Positions 1-8,616 are shown, numbered from the stretch's first letter. The stretch is 64,000 nucleotides of DNA from Acetivibrio cellulolyticus CD2 (GCF_000179595.2 NZ_JH556653.1:273864-337863), one strand, 5' to 3'. Numbers and translations are program-made. The notes: generated from the letters alone by a model not told the origin.

Positions 1-422
1 TTTATCTCATAATAGGATGTATCAATCAGCTTTATCGGTATAGATTCATCCCTATTGTATTCAAGGTTCCTGAATTTAAACTCTAGAACTTCTCCCCCGC
101 TTCCTGAGATGGAATCCCTTATATAAAATGCCATTTCCCTCGACTCTTCCTGTGTCATATTTATATCATAGGAACGCTTAAGAATAGTCTGAAGAAAACC
201 TGCTATATCCTCAATACTGCACTCTTCCCTGCCAATCAACATGTTTTCTAATATAAATAGCAGGACGGAAAATCCTACTGAAATCATATCGACTTCAGTA
301 TACTTTTGAAATCCTGATAGCTTTCGTGAAAGGTGTATAAAGGGTGCAAGGCTTTGCATTCTTCCCCTAAAATCCTTAAGGCAATCAAAGACAGCACCTT
401 CATAAATTTTTCTTTCGTCCAA
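1..422 (-). CDS. Second gene of a Wadjet-type operon, N-terminal part only (JetA-like candidate)
   Basis: About 140 residues are visible before the window ends. I start it at TTG 420-422 because AGGAGG (minus strand, 432-437) lies nine bases upstream; it then overlaps the jetD stop by 23 bases, which suggests translational coupling. The alternative ATG at 401-403 is in another frame and soon hits a stop. The visible part is helical and has no transmembrane segment or catalytic motif that I recognise; it includes the stretch SVGFSVLLFILENMLIG. Being coupled to jetD, it is most likely another Wadjet subunit (JetA- or JetB-like), but the family is inferred from position, not from a motif. Confidence 0.55.
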   Translation of the reverse strand, partial: MDERKIYEGAVFDCLKDFRGRMQSLAPFIHLSRKLSGFQKYTEVDMISVGFSVLLFILENMLIGREECSIEDIAGFLQTILKRSYDINMTQEESREMAFYIRDSISGSGGEVLEFKFRNLEYNRDESIPIKLIDTSYYEI

Positions 423-1446
423 AATTTACAGCCTCCTGTGGAATATATCTGCCAGTATACAATATTTCCGATATTTTTGTCTTGCTTTCCTCATCAAAGT
501 TCATAAGAAATAATTCAAGGTTTAATTCAGATTGGTTTGTTCTTAAAAAAGGTGGATTTTTTGCTTCTGCAAGCATTTGCTTGTAAAGGTTTACATGCGG
601 CACAATAAGATACTTGCCATACTTTGCTGCCATAGAGTTGAATATTCCTATACCTTCAAAATCAAGGTCACCGAAATAATATACCCTGTCAATTGGCATT
701 CCCGTTGCCACCTCATTTATGAAACTATAGCTGTTCACTATTTTCTTTCCCTCTCCATAAATAAGCATATCTATATTTATACCAAACAAATCCTTGTCAG
801 GCCTTCTTTCAAGGTACTTCAGTACCGAATAAAAAGTATCCTTGTTTTCAATAATAAGTATAGTCAGGCTGGCTTGGGGTTTGAACAGTATATAAAAAAA
901 CGCCTCAAGTGTCTTGTAACAGTTTAAATCATTGAAAGAAAGCCCAAGTCGCTTGAGCAAAACCTTGCCTCTTGATTCCAAAAACTTCTCGTTATTGAAT
1001 ATTTCAAAGGATCTTTCATTCATTGTACATCGAAATTTCAAAGATTTACTCTCAAAATGTTTAAGAAGAAACTCCGACAACATTAGCACATAATTCCTAT
1101 CTTCTCTGTATACATCTGGATTTTTAAAGTAATAGCTTTTATCCAGCTTAGGGTGTAAAGACTGAAGTTCATGAAAAAGCCCATCTTCCAACTGCTTTTT
1201 ATCTTCATAAGAAATTCTGTATTTATTATGTAGAGATGGATTTCTTCCATTCGTTCCAGATACCTTTACAGGTATCAAAATGCCCTTTTCACAGAACTCC
1301 TTAATTATGTCTGCAAAAGTCCTATATCCACCCTTGATTTCAAAATCATCTCCACCAAGTTTTCTTTCCACACTTATAAGTATATCTGCTATTTCAATAA
1401 CCTTTTTGGATTGACTCTCAATTATCTTATAAATAAACTTTTCCAT
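400..1446 (-). CDS. jetD: Wadjet anti-plasmid system nuclease subunit JetD
   Basis: 348 residues. The C-terminal half matches the DUF2220/JetD fold, related to the topoisomerase VI A subunit: LIIENKD near residue 197 supplies the first acidic residue and YYFGDLDFEG near 256-265 supplies the DxD of a Toprim-like metal site. The N-terminal half is a winged-helix-like DNA-binding region (DUF3322-like). In characterised Wadjet systems the JetABC SMC complex extrudes plasmid DNA and JetD cuts it; here that role is inferred from family. I use ATG 1444-1446 because AAAGGGTGG precedes it; a TTG seven codons upstream is less likely. It is the first gene of its transcript and overlaps the next gene. 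The SMC subunit must lie beyond the left edge. Confidence 0.82.
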   Translation of the reverse strand: MEKFIYKIIESQSKKVIEIADILISVERKLGGDDFEIKGGYRTFADIIKEFCEKGILIPVKVSGTNGRNPSLHNKYRISYEDKKQLEDGLFHELQSLHPKLDKSYYFKNPDVYREDRNYVLMLSEFLLKHFESKSLKFRCTMNERSFEIFNNEKFLESRGKVLLKRLGLSFNDLNCYKTLEAFFYILFKPQASLTILIIENKDTFYSVLKYLERRPDKDLFGINIDMLIYGEGKKIVNSYSFINEVATGMPIDRVYYFGDLDFEGIGIFNSMAAKYGKYLIVPHVNLYKQMLAEAKNPPFLRTNQSELNLELFLMNFDEESKTKISEILYTGRYIPQEAVNFGRKKNL

Positions 1447-1489
1447 TTTGCCACCCTTTAGTAACAATAATTCTGCTTTTCTTCATCTC

Positions 1490-1498
1490 ATTATATCA
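1490..1498 (-). promoter_or_regulatory. Extended -10 promoter for jetD operon
   Basis: Minus strand reads TGATATAAT, a perfect extended -10 element about 45 bases upstream of the jetD ATG. No good -35 is present at 17 bases, which is usual for extended -10 promoters. Confidence 0.45.
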
Positions 1499-1609
1499 TA
1501 TCATTAAAATTCAAAATGCTGCCAACAATATTAACCCCATAAATATTTGTCTTCTCTTAGTTTATAGTTAGTGGCTTTTTTACAAAACATCATAATTCCC
1601 CAAACATTA

Positions 1610-1642
1610 AAAATGCAGATTGATTTAATCAAACTGCATTTT
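1610..1642 (-). terminator. Intrinsic terminator of the cation-efflux gene
   Basis: Inverted repeat with arms AAAATGCAGATTG (1610-1622) and CAAACTGCATTTT (1630-1642), 7-base loop, followed on the minus strand by a run of T. It lies about 28 bases after the efflux gene stop. Confidence 0.75.
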
Positions 1643-1670
1643 CAGCATTGTATTATACAATTGAAACTCC

Positions 1671-2588
1671 CTACTCAACAGGATCCATATGAATAACCAT
1701 TTCAATCCCAAGCTCTTCTTTAACCTTTAGTTCAATTTTATCAATTTCCGAATGGATGTCCACAATATTGGCATCATCAGAAACTTCAGCATGTATTGAG
1801 GCAGATATCCTTCCTGGTCCATAATCATGAATTTTCAAGTCGTGTGCACCTTTTATATTTTTGCTGCCAAGAACCAATGTGTTAATTCTTTCAATAAGCT
1901 CAGGATCTGGCAAAGCTCCCAAAAGCAAGTCTACTGAATCTTTTGCCGTATTAAACCCTGTGTATATAATTAATCCTGAAATACCAAGCCCCATTATACC
2001 ATCAACTGGAAAACTAACAAACATGCCTATAATAGTTCCAATTATTACTGCACTTGTTGCGTATACATCATTTAAGCTGTCAAAGGCTGTTGTCCTGATA
2101 ATGCTTGAGTTTATCGCTTTACCAATATACTTGTTGTAAGAAAACATCCATACCTTTACCAGAACTGAACTCGTCAAAATGATCATTGATGTTAATTGGA
2201 ACACCACTTCTTGCGGATTAATAATTTTATTAAACGAATTTCTTAATAACTCTATACCAACAGCAAAAATAATAAATGATACTACCAAAGATGCAATATA
2301 CTCATATCTTCCATGTCCATGGGGATGTTCCTTATCTGGAGGACGATTGCTAAGCTTAGCTCCAAATATCGTAATAACTGATGTACCCATATCACTCAAA
2401 TTATTAAAAGCATCGGAAATTACTGCTATACTATTTATTAATAGTCCAATAGCAAGCTTTAGCACAAATAAAAACAGGTTGCAAATAATCCCCAAAGTAC
2501 CGGATAATATTCCATAAGACTCCCGTACTTCCTTATCATTTACCTTCTCACTATTCTTAATAAATCTTCTTATTATCAATTTAATCAA
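1671..2588 (-). CDS. Cation diffusion facilitator family transporter (divalent metal efflux)
   Basis: 305 residues. Membrane antiporter that exports Zn, Mn, Fe, Co or Ni in exchange for protons. The metal-site motif SDAFNNLSD is in TM2, followed by the HPHGHGRYEY motif typical of the FieF/MamM branch; about six transmembrane helices follow, then a C-terminal ferredoxin-like cytoplasmic domain with conserved His residues. I start it at TTG 2586-2588: GGAGGG lies six bases upstream, and the upstream in-frame ATG at 2604-2606 would place that ribosome site inside the coding region. The gene is alone, ends in an intrinsic terminator and is preceded by a structured leader with its own terminator, so expression is probably controlled by transcription attenuation. 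Which metal is moved cannot be told from sequence. Confidence 0.88.
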   Translation of the reverse strand: MIKLIIRRFIKNSEKVNDKEVRESYGILSGTLGIICNLFLFVLKLAIGLLINSIAVISDAFNNLSDMGTSVITIFGAKLSNRPPDKEHPHGHGRYEYIASLVVSFIIFAVGIELLRNSFNKIINPQEVVFQLTSMIILTSSVLVKVWMFSYNKYIGKAINSSIIRTTAFDSLNDVYATSAVIIGTIIGMFVSFPVDGIMGLGISGLIIYTGFNTAKDSVDLLLGALPDPELIERINTLVLGSKNIKGAHDLKIHDYGPGRISASIHAEVSDDANIVDIHSEIDKIELKVKEELGIEMVIHMDPVE

Positions 2589-2639
2589 AATTAGCCCTCC
2601 AATCATTTATTATTATGGCAGAAATTCTAAACTCTATTA

Positions 2640-2797
2640 AAAGTAAAAAAACACACCTGTGGAATCACTGTCCCACAGATGTGTTATATTTTTCATCTGC
2701 TGCCGTTTATGGCCCAGCTGCATAAACCTTAAAATTTGGGGTTTATCGCCTGATCAGTTTGTACTGTAGCTTAAATGCAGTGCAAAAAGATATTTCT
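2640..2797 (-). promoter_or_regulatory. Structured leader RNA with terminator/antiterminator (unassigned riboswitch candidate)
   Basis: About 155-base leader of the cation-efflux gene. Near its 3' end is a strong terminator: 13-bp stem, arms 2650-2662 and 2673-2685, 10-base loop, followed by six T on the minus strand. Just upstream CAGATG (minus strand, 2694-2699) can pair with CATCTG inside the 5' arm of the terminator (2676-2681), giving a mutually exclusive antiterminator. The 5' part holds paired segments GATAAACC/GGTTTATG, GCTG/CAGC and ACTG/CAGT, consistent with a folded sensor domain. I compared it by eye with NiCo (czcD), Mn (yybP), M-box, c-di-GMP, fluoride, T-box, preQ1 and THF consensus features and found no match. 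The ligand is unknown; a metal ion would fit the downstream gene. Confidence 0.6.
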
Positions 2798-2803
2798 TGT
2801 TAA

Positions 2804-2832
2804 ATTATACTATGATATAATAAAAATCTCAA
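2804..2832 (-). promoter_or_regulatory. Sigma-A promoter of the leader RNA and efflux gene
   Basis: Minus strand TTGAGA (2827-2832), 17-base spacer, TATAAT (2804-2809). Predicted start near 2797, just upstream of the structured leader. Confidence 0.75.
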
Positions 2833-2916
2833 GGAAGCATTTAGCCCTGCCCCAATTTATAATATTGGCTTCACAATTCCTCCACTCGCGGGCATTTAAT
2901 AAGGAGACCAACTTAT

Positions 2917-3927
2917 ATGGACATAAAATCTATAAAAGAAAAATTGAATTCAAAGGAATATGAATTTATCAAAACCGACCCACACCTTGGAGGAAACATA
3001 CTAATCCTTACAACAGCGGGCTCTATTGCATATGGAACAAATGTTGAAACCAGTGATATCGACATCAGAGGTGTCACAATTGAAACCCCGCAGGATATCA
3101 TAGGTTTGTCTAGTTTTGATCAGTTTGAAGACAGGGTAACAGATACTGTCATTTATGGCCTGAAGAAATTTATATTGCTTTGTCTTAATAGCAACCCAAA
3201 TGTTCTAGAAATACTAGGCACCAACCCCGATCACCTTCTAATTATAACTGAAGAAGGTAAACTCTTGCGCGATAATGTTGATCTCTTTTTGTCAAGAAGA
3301 GCAATAGCCAGCTTTGGAAATTATGCTACTGCACAGCTTCGAAGGCTGCAGAATGCTCTGGCAAGAGATAACTATCCACAGAAAGAAAAAGAACAACATA
3401 TATTAAACAGCATATTAGGCCAAATGGATCATTTAAAAAGAACCTACAAGAGCTTTACAGGCAGTGAAATCAATTTGTATCTTGATAAATCAGCCAAAGA
3501 GGAAATGGAATCAGAGATATTTATTGATATAGAATTAAAGCACTATCCCCTGCGTGACCTTAAAAATATCTATTCGGACATGGATAACATAGTCAGGGAA
3601 TACGCAAAGCTCAACCACCGTAATAGTAAAAAGGATGAACTTCACCTTAACAAGCATGCAATGCACTTAATTCGGCTTCTGGTCACAGGGACCGAAATTC
3701 TTGAGGGCAAAGGTATTAATACTTATAGGGAGAATGAGCGCGAACTCTTTTTAGATATTCGAAAAGGCAAGTACAGCTACAATCAGGTTTTTGAAATGGT
3801 TAATGAATATGAAGAACGGTTTAAATATGCTGCAAATAATACTTCTCTACCCGAAGAGCCAGACATAAAACGTGTCGAAGCATTGATGATGGAAATATAC
3901 GAAAAAGTACTTAACAAAAATATCTAG
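2917..3927 (+). CDS. RlaP/YcgL-type nucleotidyltransferase (DNA polymerase beta superfamily)
   Basis: 336 residues. The N-terminal region carries the polymerase-beta nucleotidyltransferase signature: the GSIAYGT loop (about 36-42) followed by SDIDIRG (about 47-53), whose two Asp residues bind the catalytic metal. The remainder is helical, as in the COG3541/RlaP family (PF10127), members of which occur with RNA repair ligases. No RNA ligase or kinase partner is next to it here, so the substrate is unknown. AAGGAG lies ten bases before the ATG. It runs divergently from the efflux gene and ends before a strong bidirectional terminator. Confidence 0.8.
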   Translation: MDIKSIKEKLNSKEYEFIKTDPHLGGNILILTTAGSIAYGTNVETSDIDIRGVTIETPQDIIGLSSFDQFEDRVTDTVIYGLKKFILLCLNSNPNVLEILGTNPDHLLIITEEGKLLRDNVDLFLSRRAIASFGNYATAQLRRLQNALARDNYPQKEKEQHILNSILGQMDHLKRTYKSFTGSEINLYLDKSAKEEMESEIFIDIELKHYPLRDLKNIYSDMDNIVREYAKLNHRNSKKDELHLNKHAMHLIRLLVTGTEILEGKGINTYRENERELFLDIRKGKYSYNQVFEMVNEYEERFKYAANNTSLPEEPDIKRVEALMMEIYEKVLNKNI

Positions 3928-4120
3928 AACATATAATCGAAGGAGAGAAAACAAATTATATATGAGAAATGTGATCATTATTTTTAAAAATTCTAGATGA
4001 AATAAATTCCTAGCACCGAATGTTATAGTACAAGCGTAAAATAGATAAAGCTTTTGTGTACTATTATTAAGGAATAGCTGAAATATTACTTCAATTGATT
4101 CCCCGGCTTCAGATATATAT

Positions 4121-4164
4121 ATACAATTAAAAAGGCCATGCAATGCAGGCCTTTTTAATTGTAT
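4121..4164. terminator. Bidirectional intrinsic terminator, perfect 17-bp stem
   Basis: Arms 4121-4137 and 4148-4164 are perfectly complementary with a 10-base loop; A-rich and T-rich ends on both sides make it work in both directions. It separates the convergent nucleotidyltransferase and histidine kinase genes. The 190 bases between 3928 and 4120 hold nothing I recognise. Confidence 0.88.
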
Positions 4165-4201
4165 TTTTCATCGAACTGCTTCCCCAGAGAATGGTATTCT
4201 A

Positions 4202-6289
4202 CTACAAATCATTCCATAAAGGTATTTCTACATTTACTTTAAATAAATCCCCATCTATTTCAATGTTAAATCTTCCCTTTTGAATATTAGTCAAACTTTG
4301 AGCAATAGACAAACCTAAACCTGATCCTTCAGTAGTTCTGGACACATCACCCCTGACAAAGCGCTCTGTCAATTGCTCTACAGGTATTTCAAGCGGAAGC
4401 GCTGATATATTCTTAATAGTCAACACCCCATGTGTTTCATTTTTTGTTATATTGATATATACTCTTGAATTTTGCATCGAATATTTCAAAACATTTGATA
4501 AAAGGTTTTCGATTATACGCCACATATGCTTTCCATCAGCCCGGACAAATATGTTTTTATCACTGGTACTAGTTCGAATGTCCAATCCTGCTTTTTCAAT
4601 TTTCTCACGATACTCACCAACTGCCTGCATAACCAGCTCGTGTAAATCAACCTTTTCCGCGTTTACCGGCAAATTCCCGCTTGACGCCTTGCTTGCTTCA
4701 ACCAAATCCTCAATTAATACCTTCAATCTTGCCGATTTTTCATCCAGGATGTTTATATACTCCTTTACTTTTTGATTATCCAGCTCCTCTTTTTTTAACA
4801 AATCAACGTAATTAATAATAGAAGTAAGCGGAGTCTTCAAATCGTGGGATACATTCGTGATAAGATCGGTTTTCATTCGTTCTCCTTTAATTGCTTCATC
4901 AACCGCTTTTTTCAAACCACTTTGAATCGTTTGAATATTTTCCGCAAAGGCAGCAAATGCAACTGACATATTATTTACGTCAAATGCATAATCCATATTG
5001 CCGCTTGATATATTTTTTGTCCCTTCAATTATTGTAGACAAAGTTTTCAAGCCCTTAGCCGTCTGATAAAAGACAAAACCGTTTATAGCAAACAAAAGAA
5101 ATGTAAGGAATATGTGAATATACCCATGATAGAATCCATTATTTGCATAATATGCGTAATGAAAAATGATGCTTGAGAACACTATATTTAAAAGCGTGTA
5201 TACCAAAAGCAAAAAAAGTATCTGCACTCTGAAAATCTTTCCATTAAAACAAAGTTTGATAAAAGATTTACCTTTGCTAAAGCTTTTTACAACAATAGAT
5301 TTGCCTCCATTAATTCTCCTTATAAAATGAGCTTTTAATTTGCCCAAAATTATTATAATGAGTATATTTTGCATCAATCCTCCAGCTTTTAGCTGCCTTG
5401 TTACCGACAATAAAAAAGATAAACCTATTAAAAAATCAATGGTTAAAATAATTAAAACAATCAATTCTAAATCAATTTCTGTAAAATTGCCTGTATTAAC
5501 AATTCCTGCTACAGCAAATATTGAAATTGCAGCAGCAACAAGTACCATTATTGTATGTACATCGATGTAAATCCTATCAATATTAGTTAATACTACTTCT
5601 GTCACTCCTTCCTTACGTCCAGCAGAAAAGACGAGATAAGCCAGAATCATCAGAAAAAGAATTAACGAAGCAATCAAAAGATATTTTATGTTATTTGCCA
5701 ACATTTTAGCTTTTGTATAAGAAACATAATTGTCATAAATTACATCACCTTGTTTCAATGGCTCCATTACAGCCGCATATACCTCATATGAAGTTCCAGA
5801 CAGCATTAACTTAATATCATCAGTATACATAAAAGGATACCTATATTCAAATTGATCCTGACTATAATGAAACATGGTGTCCTGACCTTCAAATAGTGAT
5901 ATTGGATCTTTGGTATTATTATTTGTAATTACTGCACCGGTTGTCCTGTCTTTTATATAATAGGTAAAGTTAATACATTCTGTAATTCTATTCTTTATGG
6001 TATTATATCTATCCAACATATTCTGGATTTCTTCCTTAGTTTTACCGGAAGCTTTAATGTTCTCCTCACTCTTCAGTTTCACATTATACTCGATAATATT
6101 GTGAATGAGCCTTGAATACTCAGAATAAAATCCATATGTTTCATAATAATTTGTACTTCTGGCAATATTCTCATTACTCAAAAGATACACACTACTACCA
6201 TATGCTGTAAAAACACAAAACAAAGCCATAACAACTGCAATAACTTTTACAACCATTGAATACTTAATATTTTTCAATTTTGTACCCAA
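4202..6289 (-). CDS. Multi-pass membrane sensor histidine kinase
   Basis: 695 residues. TM1 near 12-34, an extracytoplasmic sensor of about 165 residues, then about five more membrane helices (near 200-222, 244-266, 277-297, 355-377, 388-410), a HAMP-like linker, HisKA with the phosphoacceptor in NVSHDLKTPL (His about 482) and a HATPase with N-box NLLSNVLKYS and G-box GSGLGLSIAQ. The six-helix membrane part is larger than in usual VanS-type kinases. It should phosphorylate the response regulator encoded just upstream, which it overlaps by 26 bases. The start is uncertain: TTG 6289 or TTG 6277, neither with a strong ribosome site, as expected for coupled translation. The signal is unknown. Confidence 0.88.
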   Translation of the reverse strand: MGTKLKNIKYSMVVKVIAVVMALFCVFTAYGSSVYLLSNENIARSTNYYETYGFYSEYSRLIHNIIEYNVKLKSEENIKASGKTKEEIQNMLDRYNTIKNRITECINFTYYIKDRTTGAVITNNNTKDPISLFEGQDTMFHYSQDQFEYRYPFMYTDDIKLMLSGTSYEVYAAVMEPLKQGDVIYDNYVSYTKAKMLANNIKYLLIASLILFLMILAYLVFSAGRKEGVTEVVLTNIDRIYIDVHTIMVLVAAAISIFAVAGIVNTGNFTEIDLELIVLIILTIDFLIGLSFLLSVTRQLKAGGLMQNILIIIILGKLKAHFIRRINGGKSIVVKSFSKGKSFIKLCFNGKIFRVQILFLLLVYTLLNIVFSSIIFHYAYYANNGFYHGYIHIFLTFLLFAINGFVFYQTAKGLKTLSTIIEGTKNISSGNMDYAFDVNNMSVAFAAFAENIQTIQSGLKKAVDEAIKGERMKTDLITNVSHDLKTPLTSIINYVDLLKKEELDNQKVKEYINILDEKSARLKVLIEDLVEASKASSGNLPVNAEKVDLHELVMQAVGEYREKIEKAGLDIRTSTSDKNIFVRADGKHMWRIIENLLSNVLKYSMQNSRVYINITKNETHGVLTIKNISALPLEIPVEQLTERFVRGDVSRTTEGSGLGLSIAQSLTNIQKGRFNIEIDGDLFKVNVEIPLWNDL

Positions 6290-6959
6290 TTCCCCACACC
6301 ACCTTTAAATATTTTGGATCCTTAGGATTGATTTCCATCTTTTCTCTGATGCGTCTAATATGTACAGCAACTGTACTTTCCGAAGAATACAGCGGTTCAT
6401 TCCAAACATTTTCGTATATTTGCTCTATCGAAAAAACCCTGCCTATATTATTCATAAGAAATAAAACTATACCGTATTCAGTAGCAGTTAACTTTACTAG
6501 TTCCCCATCCAATCGGACTTCTTTAGCTTCCGTATCAAGCTCCAAACCGCCGTTTTTTATAACCCCGCTCTTTTCTGCTGCCCCTCCAAGGAGAGTATAC
6601 CGCCTCATTTGTGACTTTACTCTTGCCATTAGTTCCAATGGGTTAAAAGGCTTTGTCACGTAATCATCAGCTCCAAAGTTTAGCCCAATAATTTTATCTG
6701 TGTCCTCAGACTTTGCAGAAAGTATTATAATTGGAATGTTTAATTCTTCACGAATTTTGACAGTTGCAGATAACCCATCCATCTCCGGCATCATCACATC
6801 TAATAAAATCAGATGAATTTTTTGTTCTGCCAAAGCCTTCAATGCTTGCTTCCCGGTATATGCCTTTATGACTTCATAATTTTCCTGCCTGAGGTAAACC
6901 TCCAGAGCATCAACTATAGCCCTGTCATCATCACACACCAATACATTAAATCTATCCAT
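6264..6959 (-). CDS. OmpR/VanR-family response regulator
   Basis: 231 residues. Receiver domain 1-120 with the acidic pair CDDD (about 9-12), phosphoacceptor Asp in LLDVMMPEMDG (about 53) and Lys in YVTKPF; C-terminal winged-helix DNA-binding domain about 130-231 ending VWGIGYKIEKY. First gene of a two-gene operon with its kinase. GGGGG lies about nine bases before the ATG. Two tandem 11-bp repeats overlap the predicted -35 of its own promoter, which suggests autoregulation as in VanR/PhoB-type systems. Confidence 0.92.
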   Translation of the reverse strand: MDRFNVLVCDDDRAIVDALEVYLRQENYEVIKAYTGKQALKALAEQKIHLILLDVMMPEMDGLSATVKIREELNIPIIILSAKSEDTDKIIGLNFGADDYVTKPFNPLELMARVKSQMRRYTLLGGAAEKSGVIKNGGLELDTEAKEVRLDGELVKLTATEYGIVLFLMNNIGRVFSIEQIYENVWNEPLYSSESTVAVHIRRIREKMEINPKDPKYLKVVWGIGYKIEKY

Positions 6960-7003
6960 AAGAGCAAACCCCCAAAATTTTTCCGAAGTAATACATCTAT
7001 ATC

Positions 7004-7031
7004 ACCTGCCTCTGATATAAGATTAGCAGGT
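7004..7031 (-). other. Leader hairpin in the two-component operon 5' UTR
   Basis: ACCTGC (7004-7009) and GCAGGT (7026-7031) form a 6-bp stem within the transcribed leader. No T-run follows, so it is not an obvious terminator; it may only stabilise the mRNA. Confidence 0.3.
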
Positions 7032-7045
7032 AATCTTTACAAAAC

Positions 7046-7078
7046 ACTATATAAAATTCTTAAGATTTTCTTAAGATT
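7046..7078 (-). promoter_or_regulatory. Promoter with tandem 11-bp operator repeats
   Basis: TTCTTAAGATT occurs twice head to tail without a gap (7057-7067 and 7068-7078). On the minus strand a -10-like TATAGT (7046-7051) follows at a distance that puts the repeats over the -35 region, and no good -35 hexamer is present. Eleven-bp direct repeats are typical sites for two OmpR-family monomers and suggest activation by the adjacent response regulator. Confidence 0.55.
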
Positions 7079-7255
7079 TAAAATAGCTCAATTATTTATT
7101 AATATTCTACAAGTGTGATTTTAACAGTTCTTTGATCTAAGTTCAATTCAAGTTAGCTTAAGCATCATTTGCCAAACCACAAAGTTCTGGTGATATTTAG
7201 CGTCTTTAAACCCCATTGCTTTGATAACCTTTGCTCGTTGATAGTTCTCAAAATA

Positions 7256-7298
7256 AAATACGCCAATGAGAGAACCAAAGTTTCTCATCGGCGCATTT
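7256..7298 (-). terminator. Terminator of mscL
   Basis: Arms 7256-7271 and 7283-7298 pair over 16 bp with two mismatches or wobbles; the minus strand continues into a T-rich tract. Confidence 0.75.
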
Positions 7299-7324
7299 AA
7301 CAATTTAAGTACGCAATACTAAAT

Positions 7325-7759
7325 TTATTTCATATCAGATGTACAATGCGGACATTTTGTCGCATCAATGTGAATTTCGCTAAAACAATACTTACACTGT
7401 TTTGTTTTCTTAGGAGCAGGCTCTTCTTTTTTCTTTGTGAAACGGTTTAGTTGCCTTACTACAATAAATATTGAAAAAGCAATTATTAAAAAGTCAATAA
7501 TATTACTTATAAATAATCCATAATTCAAAGTTGCTGCTCCAGCATCTTTAGCCGCAGCCAAAGTGGCATATTTACTCCCGTCGAGACTAACAAACAAATT
7601 CTCGAAGTTCAACCCCTTAGTAAAGACACTGATTACAGGCATTATAATATCATTAACAAGCGAAGTTACAATTTTTCCAAACGCAGCCCCAATTACAACA
7701 CCCACTGCCAGATCCAAAACATTCCCTTTAAGTGCAAACTCTTTAAACTCTTTCCACAT
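7325..7759 (-). CDS. mscL: Large-conductance mechanosensitive channel with C-terminal zinc ribbon
   Basis: 144 residues from ATG 7757-7759, chosen because GGAGGT lies five bases upstream. MscL forms a homopentameric membrane pore that opens under osmotic downshock. The amphipathic N-terminus and TM1 carry the signature [20 protein letters not shown] (residues 11-30); TM2 is near 85-105. After the usual charged tail there is an added ribbon with CKYC and CPHC (about 122-140), which would bind one zinc ion in the cytoplasmic bundle. Such tails occur in some Firmicutes MscL proteins; the effect on gating is unknown. Confidence 0.93.
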   Translation of the reverse strand: MWKEFKEFALKGNVLDLAVGVVIGAAFGKIVTSLVNDIIMPVISVFTKGLNFENLFVSLDGSKYATLAAAKDAGAATLNYGLFISNIIDFLIIAFSIFIVVRQLNRFTKKKEEPAPKKTKQCKYCFSEIHIDATKCPHCTSDMK

Positions 7760-7901
7760 AATGACCTCCACATATTTTATTTTCTTGGATATACTTATTT
7801 TACATCAGCCCCAATAAAATGTGAAAGTAAAATTTTATCCAGACATCACATAATACTGTTTTCTGCTCTTCATATGTAAGCATCCATTTATATCTCAAAA
7901 T

Positions 7902-7959
7902 AAAAACCTGCTCTTCTTGTGAACATTTTCAAATATCCACAAGAAGAATGAGAGGTTTT
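7902..7959 (-). terminator. Terminator of rubrerythrin gene
   Basis: Long imperfect stem: arms 7903-7921 and about 7938-7959, ending in AAAACCT/AGGTTTT with a T-run on the minus strand. Confidence 0.75.
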
Positions 7960-7972
7960 CAACTCTATTCTA

Positions 7973-8566
7973 TTAGTACGGTTCCGCATTCAATTCAAAA
8001 TATGATTGAGGATGATTACATGCAGGACATTTATCAGGTGCTCCAGATCCTTCATGAATATATCCGCAATTTGCGCATTTCCAAACAACTTTTTCTTCCT
8101 TCTTAAATACTACTCCATTTGCTACATTATCAGCCAGCTTTTTATATCTTTCCTCATGATGTTTTTCAACTTTTGCTATCATTTTGAAGGCTGTTGCTAT
8201 TTCAGTAAAACCTTCTTCCTCTGCCACTTTCGCAAATTCCGGATACAAGTCTGACCATTCTTCATTTTCACCGGCAGCTGCCGCTTTTAAATTTTCAAGT
8301 GTAGTCCCTTGAGCTATAGGAAAATCTGCTGTTATTTTTATAGTTGTTGGAAGTTCTCCTTGTAACCCTTCTAGAAGTAATTTATAGAATCTCTTGGCAT
8401 GTTCTTTTTCATTATCTGCCGTTTCAATAAACAAATTTTTTATTTGCTTGTATCCTTCCTTGTCTGCAACTGAAGAATAGAATGTATAGCGGTTACGAGC
8501 CTGTGATTCACCGGCAAATGCCTTTAATAGATTTTCCGCTGTTTTTGTACCTTTTAAACTCTTCAT
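7973..8566 (-). CDS. rbr: Rubrerythrin
   Basis: 197 residues. Non-haem iron peroxidase that reduces hydrogen peroxide in anaerobes. The N-terminal ferritin-like four-helix bundle holds the di-iron ligands ([13 protein letters not shown] near residue 19, [10 protein letters not shown] near 52, [10 protein letters not shown] near 128) and the C-terminal rubredoxin-like ribbon has CANCGY and CPACNH for the Fe(Cys)4 centre. Length and order are those of classical rubrerythrin. AGGAGG precedes the ATG. Single-gene unit with its own promoter and terminator. Confidence 0.95.
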   Translation of the reverse strand: MKSLKGTKTAENLLKAFAGESQARNRYTFYSSVADKEGYKQIKNLFIETADNEKEHAKRFYKLLLEGLQGELPTTIKITADFPIAQGTTLENLKAAAAGENEEWSDLYPEFAKVAEEEGFTEIATAFKMIAKVEKHHEERYKKLADNVANGVVFKKEEKVVWKCANCGYIHEGSGAPDKCPACNHPQSYFELNAEPY

Positions 8567-8616
8567 AAGTAACCTCCTATAGTTAATTTTTAATAGTTTT
8601 ATTATTTGATAAAAGC

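Noticed and set aside
2700..2780. c-di-GMP, preQ1 or fluoride riboswitch in the efflux leader
   Set aside because: The conserved core strings of these classes are absent when the minus strand is read; only generic stems remain.
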